Part shown: positions 50,224 to 58,897 of the stretch, piece by piece
Layout: each line of letters opens with the position of its first letter
Position numbering within the stretch: position 1 is the first letter of the stretch
Assembly: GCA_964395095.1 (NCBI GenBank)
Contig: CAYMZZ010000004.1
Coordinates: 186,001-250,000 of the forward strand
Direction of reading: 5' to 3'
Origin: CAYMZZ01 sp964395095
GTDB taxonomy: Bacteria > Bacteroidota > Bacteroidia > Chitinophagales > Chitinophagaceae
DNA: 64,000 nucleotides
Translations under genes and position numbers: made by a program
Notes under the pieces: model-generated
Told to the model about the DNA's origin: nothing
What the model saw: the letters and a program-made list of their open reading frames with translations, nothing else
The model's database searches: none

Positions 50224-51354
50224 ATGAAGAAGATAACCGTGCTGGGTGCGGGAATGGTAGGCAGTGCTATTGCCAGAGACCTGGCGGCTGATTTTGATAT
50301 AACTGCTGTGGACATCAGTGCCCATAACCTGGCGGCCATGGCTCAAACCCATCCTCATATTCATACCCGGGAGGCTGATCTGCAGGATTATACGGCTTAT
50401 CCGGAACTGCTGAAAGATGCCGATTTTGTGGTGACGGCCGTGCCGGGTTTTATGGGTTACCGAACCCTTGAAGCCGTAATTCGTGCAGGAAAAAACGCCG
50501 TGGACATCTCCTTTTTCCCCGAAAATGCCCTCCAGCTCAATGAGCTGGCCAGGGAAAAACAGGTGACCGTAATAACCGATTGCGGTGTGGCACCCGGTAT
50601 GAGCAATCTTATTCTCGGGCGCTATAATAAGGCGATGCGGGTGGAAAAGTTCCTTTGCTATGTGGGAGGGCTGCCCAAAAACCCGCAACCACCTTTTTAC
50701 TACAAAGCTCCCTTTTCGCCGGTGGATGTGCTGGAAGAATATACCCGCCCCGCCCGCCTGCAAATAGACGGTAAAATGGTGACCCGGCCCGCGATGAGCG
50801 ATAGTGAACGCATGAGACTGGAACCCGTGGGAGAACTGGAAGCCTTTAATACCGACGGACTACGATCCCTTTTGATCACCATGCGTCATATTCCCCTGAT
50901 GCTGGAAAAAACATTACGCTTTCCTGGTCATTGCGACCTTATTAAAGCCCTGCAGGCGGCGGGATTTTTTGGAGAAACACCGGTAAGGGTAAAAGGGCAA
51001 GCACTCCGGCCCATCGATATGAGCACGGTGCTACTGCTCGATCAATGGAAGCTGCAACCCGGCGAACCGGAATTCACCATCATGCAGGTGATAATAGAAG
51101 GGGAAGGCAGGCGGGTGGAGTATAATTTGTACGACGAATATGATGCTGTGCACAATATCAGCTCCATGGCACGCACCACGGGCTATACCTGTACCGCGGC
51201 GGTAAATCTTTTGGATCAGGGATTGTTTACCAGCAAGGGTGTATTTCCACCCGAACTGGTGGGTGCGGATGAGAAATGTTTCGATTTTGTGCTGCAGTAC
51301 CTGAAAGACAGGAACGTTATATGGCAAAAAAAAGAGACCCTAAAGTCTCTCTAA
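50224..51354 (+). CDS. Saccharopine dehydrogenase family oxidoreductase
   Basis: A 376-residue NAD(P)-dependent enzyme. The N-terminal Rossmann motif VLGAGMVGSAIARDL is followed by DVVDISAHN-type sequence (TAVDISAHN), DFVVTAVPGFMGY and ITDCGVAPGMSN, all typical of saccharopine dehydrogenase and lysine-6-dehydrogenase-like enzymes. It catalyses reversible oxidation at a secondary amine of an amino acid conjugate. The exact substrate cannot be told. A strong terminator follows. Confidence 0.9.
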   Translation: MKKITVLGAGMVGSAIARDLAADFDITAVDISAHNLAAMAQTHPHIHTREADLQDYTAYPELLKDADFVVTAVPGFMGYRTLEAVIRAGKNAVDISFFPENALQLNELAREKQVTVITDCGVAPGMSNLILGRYNKAMRVEKFLCYVGGLPKNPQPPFYYKAPFSPVDVLEEYTRPARLQIDGKMVTRPAMSDSERMRLEPVGELEAFNTDGLRSLLITMRHIPLMLEKTLRFPGHCDLIKALQAAGFFGETPVRVKGQALRPIDMSTVLLLDQWKLQPGEPEFTIMQVIIEGEGRRVEYNLYDEYDAVHNISSMARTTGYTCTAAVNLLDQGLFTSKGVFPPELVGADEKCFDFVLQYLKDRNVIWQKKETLKSL

Positions 51355-51377
51355 ATTAAATCATGCCGATAACTACC

Positions 51378-51408
51378 TTTTTTAACCAGCCGAAGGCTGG
51401 TTAAAAAA
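51378..51408. terminator. Bidirectional terminator between oxidoreductase and Nfu genes
   Basis: A perfect 14-bp stem TTTTTTAACCAGCC/GGCTGGTTAAAAAA with loop GAA. It lies 23 nt after one stop codon and 2 nt before the convergent one, serving both transcripts. Confidence 0.92.
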
Positions 51409-51410
51409 GA

Positions 51411-52007
51411 TTACTCGGAGATGGCCACTACCTCTTTCACTTCAGGGATCATACGCTTCATCATGCCTTCTATGCCGGCTTTGAGGGTGATCATGCTGCT
51501 GGGGCATCCACTGCAGGCGCCCTGCATGCTGAGGTTCACGGTGCCATCTTCATAGCTCTTGAACTGAATGGCGCCGCCATCCATTTCCACTGCCGGACGC
51601 ACATGGTTATCGAGCAGTTCCTTAATGCGCTTTACCACATCATCATCATCGGCTGTAACTTCATTGCTGCTGCTGGGGCGGGTGGCAGCCAGTTCTTCTT
51701 CATTCACTACAGGCTTGCCTTCTTCCAGGTAATCTTTCAGAAACTGGCGAATGCTGGGAATTACATCCTGCCACTCTGTTTCGGAGGTTTTGGTCAGCGT
51801 TACAAAATTGCTGGCCACAAATACCGCCTTGATGAAGGGAAATCCAAACAACTCGGTAGCGAGCGGAGAAGGTTTGGCACTATCCGCGTCGGGAAAATCC
51901 ACACTCTTGCCGGGATACAGGAGCTTGTTGGCCACAAACTTCATGGTCTCCGGGTTGGGTGTCATTTCCGTATAAATGCTGATCATCGGGTTACCTGTCT
52001 TAATCAT
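51411..52007 (-). CDS. NifU-like iron-sulfur scaffold protein (Nfu)
   Basis: Carrier that delivers Fe-S clusters to apoproteins. An Nfu N-terminal domain (residues 9-95, ISIYTEMTPNPETMKFVANK) is joined by an acidic linker to the NifU C-terminal domain with the cluster-binding pair in GACSGCPSS (CxxC). The 198-residue length fits two-domain Nfu. The start could also be the internal ATG of MISIYTE, seven residues later. Confidence 0.94.
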   Translation of the reverse strand: MIKTGNPMISIYTEMTPNPETMKFVANKLLYPGKSVDFPDADSAKPSPLATELFGFPFIKAVFVASNFVTLTKTSETEWQDVIPSIRQFLKDYLEEGKPVVNEEELAATRPSSSNEVTADDDDVVKRIKELLDNHVRPAVEMDGGAIQFKSYEDGTVNLSMQGACSGCPSSMITLKAGIEGMMKRMIPEVKEVVAISE

Positions 52008-52086
52008 AATTGAAAAATTTAGCGCGATACCGCGTACCGCAACTGCAAAACTAACAAGAAAAAATGGCTTAAGTTCAGCCGCCGGA

Positions 52087-52821
52087 TTATTCGCGGAAGC
52101 GACCCGTTTTTTTCATCACCCGGATCAGGATATAAAGAAGTAGTAAAGCACCCAGTACTATGCCAATCAATAAGTTGCGCCAATCCTTATCGTAGCCGGT
52201 AAGCTGGGGATAGTTGAGCAATAGCAACAGGGCAATACCCACCAGCCAGATAAATTGGGTGGTATGCTCTTTCAGGATCCATCTTTTCCAATTAAACTCC
52301 ATACTGCCCAGCGTGGCCTGCAAACCCGATACCCGCGGCATCCATCGGTTTACATCCTTACAATACAGATCGAAGCCGGGACCAAATTTGTTGCGTAGGA
52401 AATTTTCCTCGGCCATCACGATAGCCTGGTAAATGAAAAGGAATATCGGTATCACGATGGCTACATAAACCAATGAATTGGCCAGTATGCCCACGCCCAG
52501 CAGCATGAGGATATTGCCCACATAAAGCGGGTTGCGCACATGGCGGAAAATGCCTTCGGTTACCAAACCCTCTGCATAGGGCTTGCCCTCCTTGCCACCC
52601 CGAACGATATAAGCCAGCCCGATGGTAGCCCCCCGAATCAGTTGACCCAAAACGGTTGTGAACAGGCCGATGGCAATGGGCCAGATATAATAGGATTCGC
52701 CCATGCTGGCTGGTCCAAACAGGGGCCAGGAGGGAATAAACAGGGCGGCATAAAAGAGGATAAAAATCCAGTTGCGATACTTAAAGAAGAAATTGCCGAT
52801 GGCTACCATGAAGTGCTGCAA
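52087..52821 (-). CDS. Isoprenylcysteine carboxyl methyltransferase-like membrane protein
   Basis: A 244-residue membrane protein with about six helices and the ICMT/PEMT signature LVTEGIFRHVRNPLYVGNIL followed by EENFLRNKFG. These proteins transfer a methyl group from S-adenosylmethionine to lipids, thiols or carboxylates. Bacterial substrates are mostly unknown. It is 15 bp downstream of cmoA, another SAM-linked gene, on the same strand. Confidence 0.88.
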   Translation of the reverse strand: MQHFMVAIGNFFFKYRNWIFILFYAALFIPSWPLFGPASMGESYYIWPIAIGLFTTVLGQLIRGATIGLAYIVRGGKEGKPYAEGLVTEGIFRHVRNPLYVGNILMLLGVGILANSLVYVAIVIPIFLFIYQAIVMAEENFLRNKFGPGFDLYCKDVNRWMPRVSGLQATLGSMEFNWKRWILKEHTTQFIWLVGIALLLLLNYPQLTGYDKDWRNLLIGIVLGALLLLYILIRVMKKTGRFRE

Positions 52822-52836
52822 GTATAGATTGATAAA

Positions 52837-53565
52837 TTATTTTTTCACCGCCACCAATCCGGCGAAATTGTACCATTTAAAGAAGACTTCGCAATGTGCA
52901 AAGCCCTGGTCGCGCAGCAGGGAAATATTTTCGCTGAGCTTATAAGGAATCAACACATTTTCGAGGGCTTCTCTTTTTTGGGAAATCTCCAGCTCGCTAT
53001 ATTGATTGCGGCGTTTGTAATTGTAATAGTAGCGGATGAAATCGCGGTTGAATCGGCTTTCTTCCGCCAGGATTTTTTCAATCAGGATCAAGGCTCCACC
53101 CGGACGAAGACCATTGTAGATATCCCTTACCAGTCGTTCCCGGTAAATGGGGCGAACAAACTGCAAAGTGAGGCAAAGTACCACTACGCTGGCATTGTCG
53201 ATGGCGACACCCTGGTTCAAATCGGCGCAGCGCAGGTCGTAATTGCGCGTGAAACCGATTTCGATCAGTTTCGACTTACACTTGTCGAGCATTTCCTGTG
53301 AATCATCAATCCCCACAAATCGGATATGGGGGTTTACGAGGGTATCCATACCGATCATGGTAGTGCCGGTACTGCAGCCGAGGTCGTACACATCGCTGCC
53401 TTCCACGGCATGGTCGGCGGCGATCTCCGCCATCATGCGTTGCATTTCGCCATAAAAGGGAACCGATCGGTTCACCATATCGTCGAATACGCTGGCCACA
53501 TTGGCGCCAAACTTGAAATCGCTCACTTTTTCTATTTCGCCCTTAAAAACTTCATCTTTGCCCAT
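52837..53565 (-). CDS. cmoA: Carboxy-S-adenosyl-L-methionine synthase
   Basis: Makes carboxy-SAM from SAM and prephenate for carboxymethylation of tRNA wobble uridines. FDDMVNRSVPFY, VYDLGCSTGTTMI, VVLCLTLQFVRP, LRPGGALILIEK and the distinctive YSELEISQKREALENV block with its substrate-binding Arg match E. coli CmoA closely. ATG 53565 gives the family-like N-terminus and 242 residues. The partner CmoB is not in this window. Confidence 0.9.
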   Translation of the reverse strand: MGKDEVFKGEIEKVSDFKFGANVASVFDDMVNRSVPFYGEMQRMMAEIAADHAVEGSDVYDLGCSTGTTMIGMDTLVNPHIRFVGIDDSQEMLDKCKSKLIEIGFTRNYDLRCADLNQGVAIDNASVVVLCLTLQFVRPIYRERLVRDIYNGLRPGGALILIEKILAEESRFNRDFIRYYYNYKRRNQYSELEISQKREALENVLIPYKLSENISLLRDQGFAHCEVFFKWYNFAGLVAVKK

Positions 53566-53651
53566 AACGGTATAAATAGATTGATAAGAGTACAAAGTAA
53601 AGCAATTTACAGGGTTGCCGAACCAGCAAACGCAATAGTTGTAATTTAAGC

Positions 53652-54005
53652 ATGAAGAAAATTTACCATCTGGCCAATTGCACTACCTGCCAGGCCATTA
53701 TTAAAGAAACCGGCATAGCGAAAGCGGGGCTGGAAATGCAGGACATTAAGACTGTGAAAATAACCCCCGCCCAACTCGACGAAATGAAGGCCCTGAGTGG
53801 CAGTTATGAGTCGCTCTTCAGCCGCCGCGCCATCAAGTACCGGGAACTGGGTTTAAAAGACCAGCCATTAACGGAAAAAGACTATCGCCGCCTGATTCTC
53901 GAAGAGTACACTTTTCTGAAAAGGCCCGTAGTCATTCTGAACAACAAAATTTTTGTAGGCAGCGAAAAGAAAACAGTGGAAGCGCTGAAGGAGGCCCTCT
54001 CCTGA
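53652..54005 (+). CDS. ArsC/Spx-like thioredoxin-fold protein
   Basis: A 117-residue protein of the ArsC/Spx/YffB family with the CTTCQ (C10xxC13) motif at the N-terminus and FLKRPVVILNNKIFVG near the end, typical of the fold. The family includes glutathione-dependent arsenate reductases and the regulator Spx; the CxxC pair is the Spx/YffB pattern, so the arsenate role is uncertain. Convergent with the MFS gene, with no intervening base. Confidence 0.88.
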   Translation: MKKIYHLANCTTCQAIIKETGIAKAGLEMQDIKTVKITPAQLDEMKALSGSYESLFSRRAIKYRELGLKDQPLTEKDYRRLILEEYTFLKRPVVILNNKIFVGSEKKTVEALKEALS

Positions 54006-55277
54006 TCAATGCCCCAGCAGCACGGGAGCATCTTCCGCATTTTCGGCCTTTGGCGTGGAATCGCTATGGGGTAATTGTCGCTTGAAAACCCGGTAAGCGA
54101 TCCAGATGCTGATGACCATCAACAATCCGCCGAGAAAAAAATGCGCGCCCGGAAAGAAAACCGGTGCATTCGGCTTTGAAAAATAAAAGAAAAGGTTGTT
54201 CATCAGCAGCGGGCCCACAATAGCGGTAAGGCTCATGAGGCTGGTGAGTGCGCCTTGCAAAGCACCCTGCTCGCTGGGTTGCACCAGTCCGGCGATGCTG
54301 CTCTGCAAAGCGGGGCCCGCAATACCACCCAGGCAATAAGGCACCAGGAAGGCAAACATCATCCAGGTTTCTGTGGCAAAAGCCATCAAAATCAGGCCCA
54401 GGCCATAGAGCGCCAAACCCAGATAAGTACTTTTTTCATTGCCGAGGCGGGGGTTCACCACGCGGGTAAGGCCCGCCTGCACCAAACCCACCAGCAATCC
54501 AACCACCGCCAGGCTGAGTCCCACCATTTTTTCTGACCATTGCAGTTGATCCATCGTAAAAAAATTCCAGGTGGCCTGCACCGCCTGGGCGGCGAGATAG
54601 ATCAGGAAGAAAGCGAAGGACAAACCCAAAATGGTTTTATGCGATTTCAGGAACAGCAGCGACCCGATGGGATTGGCGCGCTTCCAGGCAAATTTGCGTC
54701 GGTTCTCTACCGGCAATGATTCAGGCAAAATGAAATAGCCATACAAACAATTGATGAGGCAAAGTGCCGCCGCGGCATAGAAAGGGGCTCGGATACCCCA
54801 CACGGCCAGCAAGCCACCAATAGCAGGACCGAGAATAAAGCCCACACCGAAAGCGGCCCCAATCAATCCAAAATTTTTGGTACGGGTTTCGGGCGTACTC
54901 ACATCGGCGATATAAGCGGCGGCTGTGGTAAAGCTGGCTCCGGTGATGCCGGCGATGATGCGGCCCACAAACAGCCAACCATAAGTGGGTGCCAGCGCCA
55001 GGAAAAGATAATCGATACCAAAACCGAGCAGCGATAATAATAATACCGGTCTTCTTCCATAGCGATCGCTCAGGTTGCCGATCATGGGTGCAAATAAAAA
55101 CTGCACCGCGGCATATACACTCAGCAACCAGGCGCCATAGGAGCTGGCTTCGTTAAACGATATGCCCTTGAGTTCCGCAATCAGTCCGGGCATCACGGGT
55201 ATGATCAGTCCCAGACCCATCACATCAATCAGCAGGGTGATGAAGATGAAGCCAATGGCCGCTTGACGGTTTTGCAT
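54006..55277 (-). CDS. MFS transporter, TetA-like drug exporter subfamily
   Basis: A 423-residue major facilitator with 12 helices. The loop 2-3 motif GNLSDRYGRRPVLL and the motif GRIIAGITGASFTTAAAYIADV with FGLIGAAFGVGFILGPAIGG are those of TCR1/TetA-type proton antiporters. It probably exports a drug-like compound; tetracycline specificity cannot be claimed. C-terminal tail is acidic and short. Confidence 0.92.
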   Translation of the reverse strand: MQNRQAAIGFIFITLLIDVMGLGLIIPVMPGLIAELKGISFNEASSYGAWLLSVYAAVQFLFAPMIGNLSDRYGRRPVLLLSLLGFGIDYLFLALAPTYGWLFVGRIIAGITGASFTTAAAYIADVSTPETRTKNFGLIGAAFGVGFILGPAIGGLLAVWGIRAPFYAAAALCLINCLYGYFILPESLPVENRRKFAWKRANPIGSLLFLKSHKTILGLSFAFFLIYLAAQAVQATWNFFTMDQLQWSEKMVGLSLAVVGLLVGLVQAGLTRVVNPRLGNEKSTYLGLALYGLGLILMAFATETWMMFAFLVPYCLGGIAGPALQSSIAGLVQPSEQGALQGALTSLMSLTAIVGPLLMNNLFFYFSKPNAPVFFPGAHFFLGGLLMVISIWIAYRVFKRQLPHSDSTPKAENAEDAPVLLGH

Positions 55278-55407
55278 ATAAGTATTTGAAAGGGAGCCAG
55301 CAAAAATGGATATTTTTTTTCTTAGCGAGCGTTAGTTTTCGGTAAACAGGCATGTTTTTCGCCATAGATATTAACATTTTGGGGTTCAAATGCTGTTCCT
55401 GATGGTT

Positions 55408-55415
55408 TATATTTG
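55408..55415 (+). promoter_or_regulatory. -7 element of the OmpA-family gene
   Basis: TATATTTG matches TAnnTTTG exactly, 72 nt before the ATG at 55488. This leaves a leader of about 65 nt. Confidence 0.45.
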
Positions 55416-55487
55416 CGGCCTTACCACTGCCACACCGAGTTTGCAGTTAAGGCTTTTAATCCATTGTTCATCTCAAAACCAGGTGTA

Positions 55488-56363
55488 ATGAATATTAAAC
55501 AAGTCATTCTCCCAGCCGCCGCTGCGGTTATGCTTACTTCCTGTGTAAGCTCCAAGAAATTTAAACAGTCGCAGGCCGATTTGGCCGCCTTGCAGGTAAA
55601 GCATACCGAGTTGCAGGGCAACCTCAACGATTGTACCAACGAGAAAGCCGCCCTCGCGGCACAGAAGTCGAAACTCGAAGGGGATATCGACGGACTGAAC
55701 AAACAAATTGACCTGCTGAAGCAAAACAATACCCAGGCGCTGAAGCAACTGGAAGACCTGAGCGTGATTTCATCCGCGCAGGCCGAAAGCATCAAGCGCT
55801 CGATGGAAAATATTGGCGCCAAGGATTCTTATATCCAGACCCTGCAACAGCAGATGGCGCGTAAGGATTCGTTGAATATGGCGCTGGTGATGAACCTGAA
55901 AGGCGCTATTGGCGACCTCGACGACAAGGATATCAATATTAAAGTAGATAAGGGTGTTGTTTATATCGACATCAGCGATAAGCTGCTCTTCAAAACCGCC
56001 AAATATGAAGTAACGCCCCAGGCCAAGGAAGTGCTGGGCAAAGTGGCGGAAGTATTGAAGAACCAGCCCGATATCGAATTCATGGTGGAAGGTCATACCG
56101 ATAATGTGCCTTACAAAGGTGCCGGTCAGTTGCAGGACAACTGGGACCTGAGTGTGAAGCGCGCGACCAGCGTGGTGCGTATTCTGCAGGATCAGTATGG
56201 TCTGGATCCCGCCAAGATGGCTGCCGCCGGTCGTGGCGAACACAGACCCATTGCCGATAATGCCAGCGCCGATGGCCGCGCCCAGAACCGCCGCACAAGG
56301 ATCGTAATCCTGCCCCAGCTCGATCAGTTCTTTAAGTTGCTGGAACCGAAGAAAGGATATTGA
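55488..56363 (+). CDS. OmpA family lipoprotein with coiled coil
   Basis: A 291-residue outer-membrane lipoprotein. The signal peptide ends in the lipobox LTSC (about residue 19). A long coiled coil (about 25-130, KHTELQGNLNDCTNEKAALA and onwards) leads to an OmpA C-terminal domain with the peptidoglycan-binding pattern VEGHTDNVPYKG, NWDLSVKRATSVV and NRRTRIVI. It links the outer membrane to the cell wall. ATG at 55488 is chosen for the signal peptide. The TGA stop lies one base before a heptamer array. Confidence 0.94.
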   Translation: MNIKQVILPAAAAVMLTSCVSSKKFKQSQADLAALQVKHTELQGNLNDCTNEKAALAAQKSKLEGDIDGLNKQIDLLKQNNTQALKQLEDLSVISSAQAESIKRSMENIGAKDSYIQTLQQQMARKDSLNMALVMNLKGAIGDLDDKDINIKVDKGVVYIDISDKLLFKTAKYEVTPQAKEVLGKVAEVLKNQPDIEFMVEGHTDNVPYKGAGQLQDNWDLSVKRATSVVRILQDQYGLDPAKMAAAGRGEHRPIADNASADGRAQNRRTRIVILPQLDQFFKLLEPKKGY

Positions 56364-56618
56364 GTAGGAAGTAGAGAGTAGGAAGTAGAGAGTAGGGAGT
56401 AGAGAGTAGGGGGATGTGTGAAGAAGAATCTCAGAGCTTGTTTCCTGGAAATCTTGCTCTAGTAGTAAAGTTGATAGCAATAAAATAAATAGCCGGATCG
56501 AAAGCTCCGGCTATTTTCTACTCCAGTATTTTCTTAATGTTGTCTCGTCTTATTAAGACCATCCTTCCTACTCTCTACTCCCCACTTTCTACTTCCTACT
56601 TTCTACTCCCTACTCTCC
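56362..56618. repeat. Inverted heptamer repeat pair (GTAGRRA family) with terminator inside
   Basis: Left arm 56362-56413 has seven units (gtaggaa, gtagaga, gtaggaa, gtagaga, gtaggga, gtagaga, gtagggg); 48 nt are identical to 47145-47192. Right arm 56564-56618 is inverse and runs into the asparaginase-like gene, giving it its last residues. A separate hairpin terminator (56487-56516) sits in the centre. Confidence 0.85.
56487..56516. terminator. Terminator between OmpA-family and asparaginase-like genes
   Basis: Perfect 11-bp stem AAATAGCCGGA/TCCGGCTATTT with an 8-nt loop. The flanks suit termination in both directions. Its presence inside the heptamer pair suggests the heptamers are not themselves needed as terminators here. 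Confidence 0.8.
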
Positions 56619-57094
56619 TCAAACACTCCCGTCTGCTTATTCTTCCGCACATTTTCCGCCCGGAAATATTTCCCATTCATGGCCACATACACGCCGGGAG
56701 GCAGAATCTGTACAAAGGCCAGGGCGCTGCCCAGGTTAAAGAGCCCGTCGGAGCTACCAAATTTTATGGGGATCATGGCACCGGTGAGCACAATGGTTTT
56801 GCCCTTCACTTTTTGGTGCAGCACTTTTGCTGTTTCCGACATGGTATCGGTACCATGCGTTATCACGATGCGGTCTTCCTCGCTTTGCGCGCACTGGTGC
56901 GCTATCAGCTCACGGTCTTCATCGGTCATTTCGAGGCTGTCGATCATCATCAGCGTGCGGATCTCCACATTCAGCCGGCAGCGACCCATTTCCAAAAGAT
57001 CGTGCATATGCGTATCCTTAAAATACAATTGCCCGTTGAGCTCATTGTATTCCTTATCAAAAGTGCCGCCGGTGATAAAGATGCGTATCGACAT
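56603..57094 (-). CDS. Single-domain asparaginase-like protein
   Basis: A 163-residue protein matching only the N-terminal domain of L-asparaginase I/II. The first catalytic Thr is in FITGGTFDKEY, and the second block VITHGTDTMSETA with Thr/Asp is present; VLTGAMIPIKFGSSDG also fits. Usual asparaginases have about 330 residues in two domains, so this is half-length. The ATG at 57094 is chosen over 57142, which adds non-conserved sequence. The final residues ESRE and TAG stop are encoded by the heptamer repeat. Activity without a second domain is uncertain. Confidence 0.82.
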   Translation of the reverse strand: MSIRIFITGGTFDKEYNELNGQLYFKDTHMHDLLEMGRCRLNVEIRTLMMIDSLEMTDEDRELIAHQCAQSEEDRIVITHGTDTMSETAKVLHQKVKGKTIVLTGAMIPIKFGSSDGLFNLGSALAFVQILPPGVYVAMNGKYFRAENVRKNKQTGVFEESRE

Positions 57095-57205
57095 ATTCCT
57101 GCATTTTAGGCAAATGTATCGGAAATGAAAGGGATGAAGCAAGTGCCACTATGCATTATTTTCTTAACTTGAGCGAAAGCATTATCCCGCTAAAATATTT
57201 CTGTC

Positions 57206-58852
57206 ATGAATTTGAAGCACTCTTCCCTGCTGAAGTCCCTCCTGGTTGCGTCGCCCTTTTTGCTGATCGCCTGCGGACAATCCAAAGAAGCCAACCTGCA
57301 GGCCGCGCTCGATGCCTTTAGTGCCGATAGCCTGAGTAAGCATATTGAAGTGTTGTCGTCCGACGATTTCCTGGGGCGTAAACCCTTTACCGAAGGTGAA
57401 ACCAAAACCATCCAGTACCTGGAGGCGCAGTTTAAAGCGGCGGGCGTGGAGCCGGGTAATGGTGACAGCTATTTTCAGGAAGTGCCCATGGTGAGCATCA
57501 GTACCAAAGCCGCGCCCAGCATGCTGGTGAATATGCCGCAGGGACAGTTTTCATTGAAAGGACTGGATGAATATGTGGTATGGACCGATAAAACCGAACC
57601 CGAAGTACTGCTCGACCGCAGCGAGCTGGTATTTGCCGGTTATGGCGTGGTGGCACCGGAATATGGATGGAATGATTATGAAGGGCTCGATGTAAAAGGC
57701 AAAGTGGTGCTGGTGCTGGTAAACGATCCCGGCTTTGCGAGTGGCGACAGCAGCCTTTTCAAAGGTAAGACCATGACCTACTATGGCCGCTGGACATATA
57801 AGTTTGAAGAAGCCGCGCGCCAGGGTGCGCGGGGTTGCCTGATTGTGCACGAAACCGAAGCGGCCAGCTATCCATTTACCGTGGTGCAAAATAACTGGAA
57901 TGGCAACCGCCTTCGTCTCGATAACCGTGGCAAGCAGGAAACCCTTTGCGATGTAATTGGCTGGGTTAGCCGTCCGGCTGCGGAGAAGTTGTTGCAGGCA
58001 GCAAGGCTCGATACATCCATTTTTGAAAAAGCGGGGCAGAAAGGATTTAAGGGGCAGCCGATGGGCATACAACTGAGTACAAGAATACAGGTGCAAACAC
58101 AATACAGCAAAACTTATAATGTGATCGGCAAGATCACGGGTGCCAGCAAACCCAACGAATACGTAGTGTACACCGCGCACTGGGATCACCTCGGCGTGGC
58201 ACAGCCCGATGCCACGGGCGACAGCATCTATAATGGCGCGCTCGACAACGCCACCGGCACAGCCGGATTATTTGAGCTGGCCCGCGCGTTTAAGGCATTA
58301 CCCAACCCGCCTGATCGAAGCATTTTGCTGCTGGCCGTTACCGCAGAGGAGCAGGGGCTTTGGGGATCGGCCTGGTATGCCCAGAACCCCGTATATCCCA
58401 TCGCCAATACAGTGGCCAATATCAATATGGACGGGCTTTGCTGGTATGGTGCTACGCGCGACATCATTGTGGTAGGCAAGGGACAGAGTGAGCTGGAAGA
58501 TATACTGGCTGAAGAAGCCGCTGCTGTGGATCGGGTGGTCACTTTTGAACCACATCCCGAAGCGGGATATTATTATCGCTCCGATCATTTCAACTTCGCA
58601 AAGCAGGGCGTTCCCGCGCTTTATACCGAAAGTGGTACCGAAGTGATCGGCAAAGATGCGGCCTATGGCAGGCAGAAAGGCGATGAATATACCAGCCAGC
58701 GTTATCATCGTCCATCCGACGAATACGATCCTGCTACCTGGGATCTTGCTGGCGCCATTGCGGATCTGCAACTGTTCTTCAAGGTGGGCATGAAGGTGGC
58801 GAATGCAGAGAAGAAGCCGGAGTGGAAGGAGGGAAGCGAATTTAAGCGATGA
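57206..58852 (+). CDS. M28 family zinc aminopeptidase lipoprotein with PA domain
   Basis: A 548-residue exported exopeptidase. The lipobox LIAC (Cys about 23) ends the signal. An N-terminal region and a protease-associated domain (about 120-270) precede the M28 core with zinc ligands in YTAHWDHLGV, GALDNATGTAG, VTAEEQGLWGS, NINMDGLCW and the final His in YRSDHFNFAKQGVPAL. It would trim peptides at the outer membrane or periplasm, together with the S46 and S41 peptidases of this window. Confidence 0.94.
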   Translation: MNLKHSSLLKSLLVASPFLLIACGQSKEANLQAALDAFSADSLSKHIEVLSSDDFLGRKPFTEGETKTIQYLEAQFKAAGVEPGNGDSYFQEVPMVSISTKAAPSMLVNMPQGQFSLKGLDEYVVWTDKTEPEVLLDRSELVFAGYGVVAPEYGWNDYEGLDVKGKVVLVLVNDPGFASGDSSLFKGKTMTYYGRWTYKFEEAARQGARGCLIVHETEAASYPFTVVQNNWNGNRLRLDNRGKQETLCDVIGWVSRPAAEKLLQAARLDTSIFEKAGQKGFKGQPMGIQLSTRIQVQTQYSKTYNVIGKITGASKPNEYVVYTAHWDHLGVAQPDATGDSIYNGALDNATGTAGLFELARAFKALPNPPDRSILLLAVTAEEQGLWGSAWYAQNPVYPIANTVANINMDGLCWYGATRDIIVVGKGQSELEDILAEEAAAVDRVVTFEPHPEAGYYYRSDHFNFAKQGVPALYTESGTEVIGKDAAYGRQKGDEYTSQRYHRPSDEYDPATWDLAGAIADLQLFFKVGMKVANAEKKPEWKEGSEFKR

Positions 58853-58897
58853 GCTGTTTGGGTTAAGGAATAGAGAGCGCCTCAGCAGTCGGGTTTA

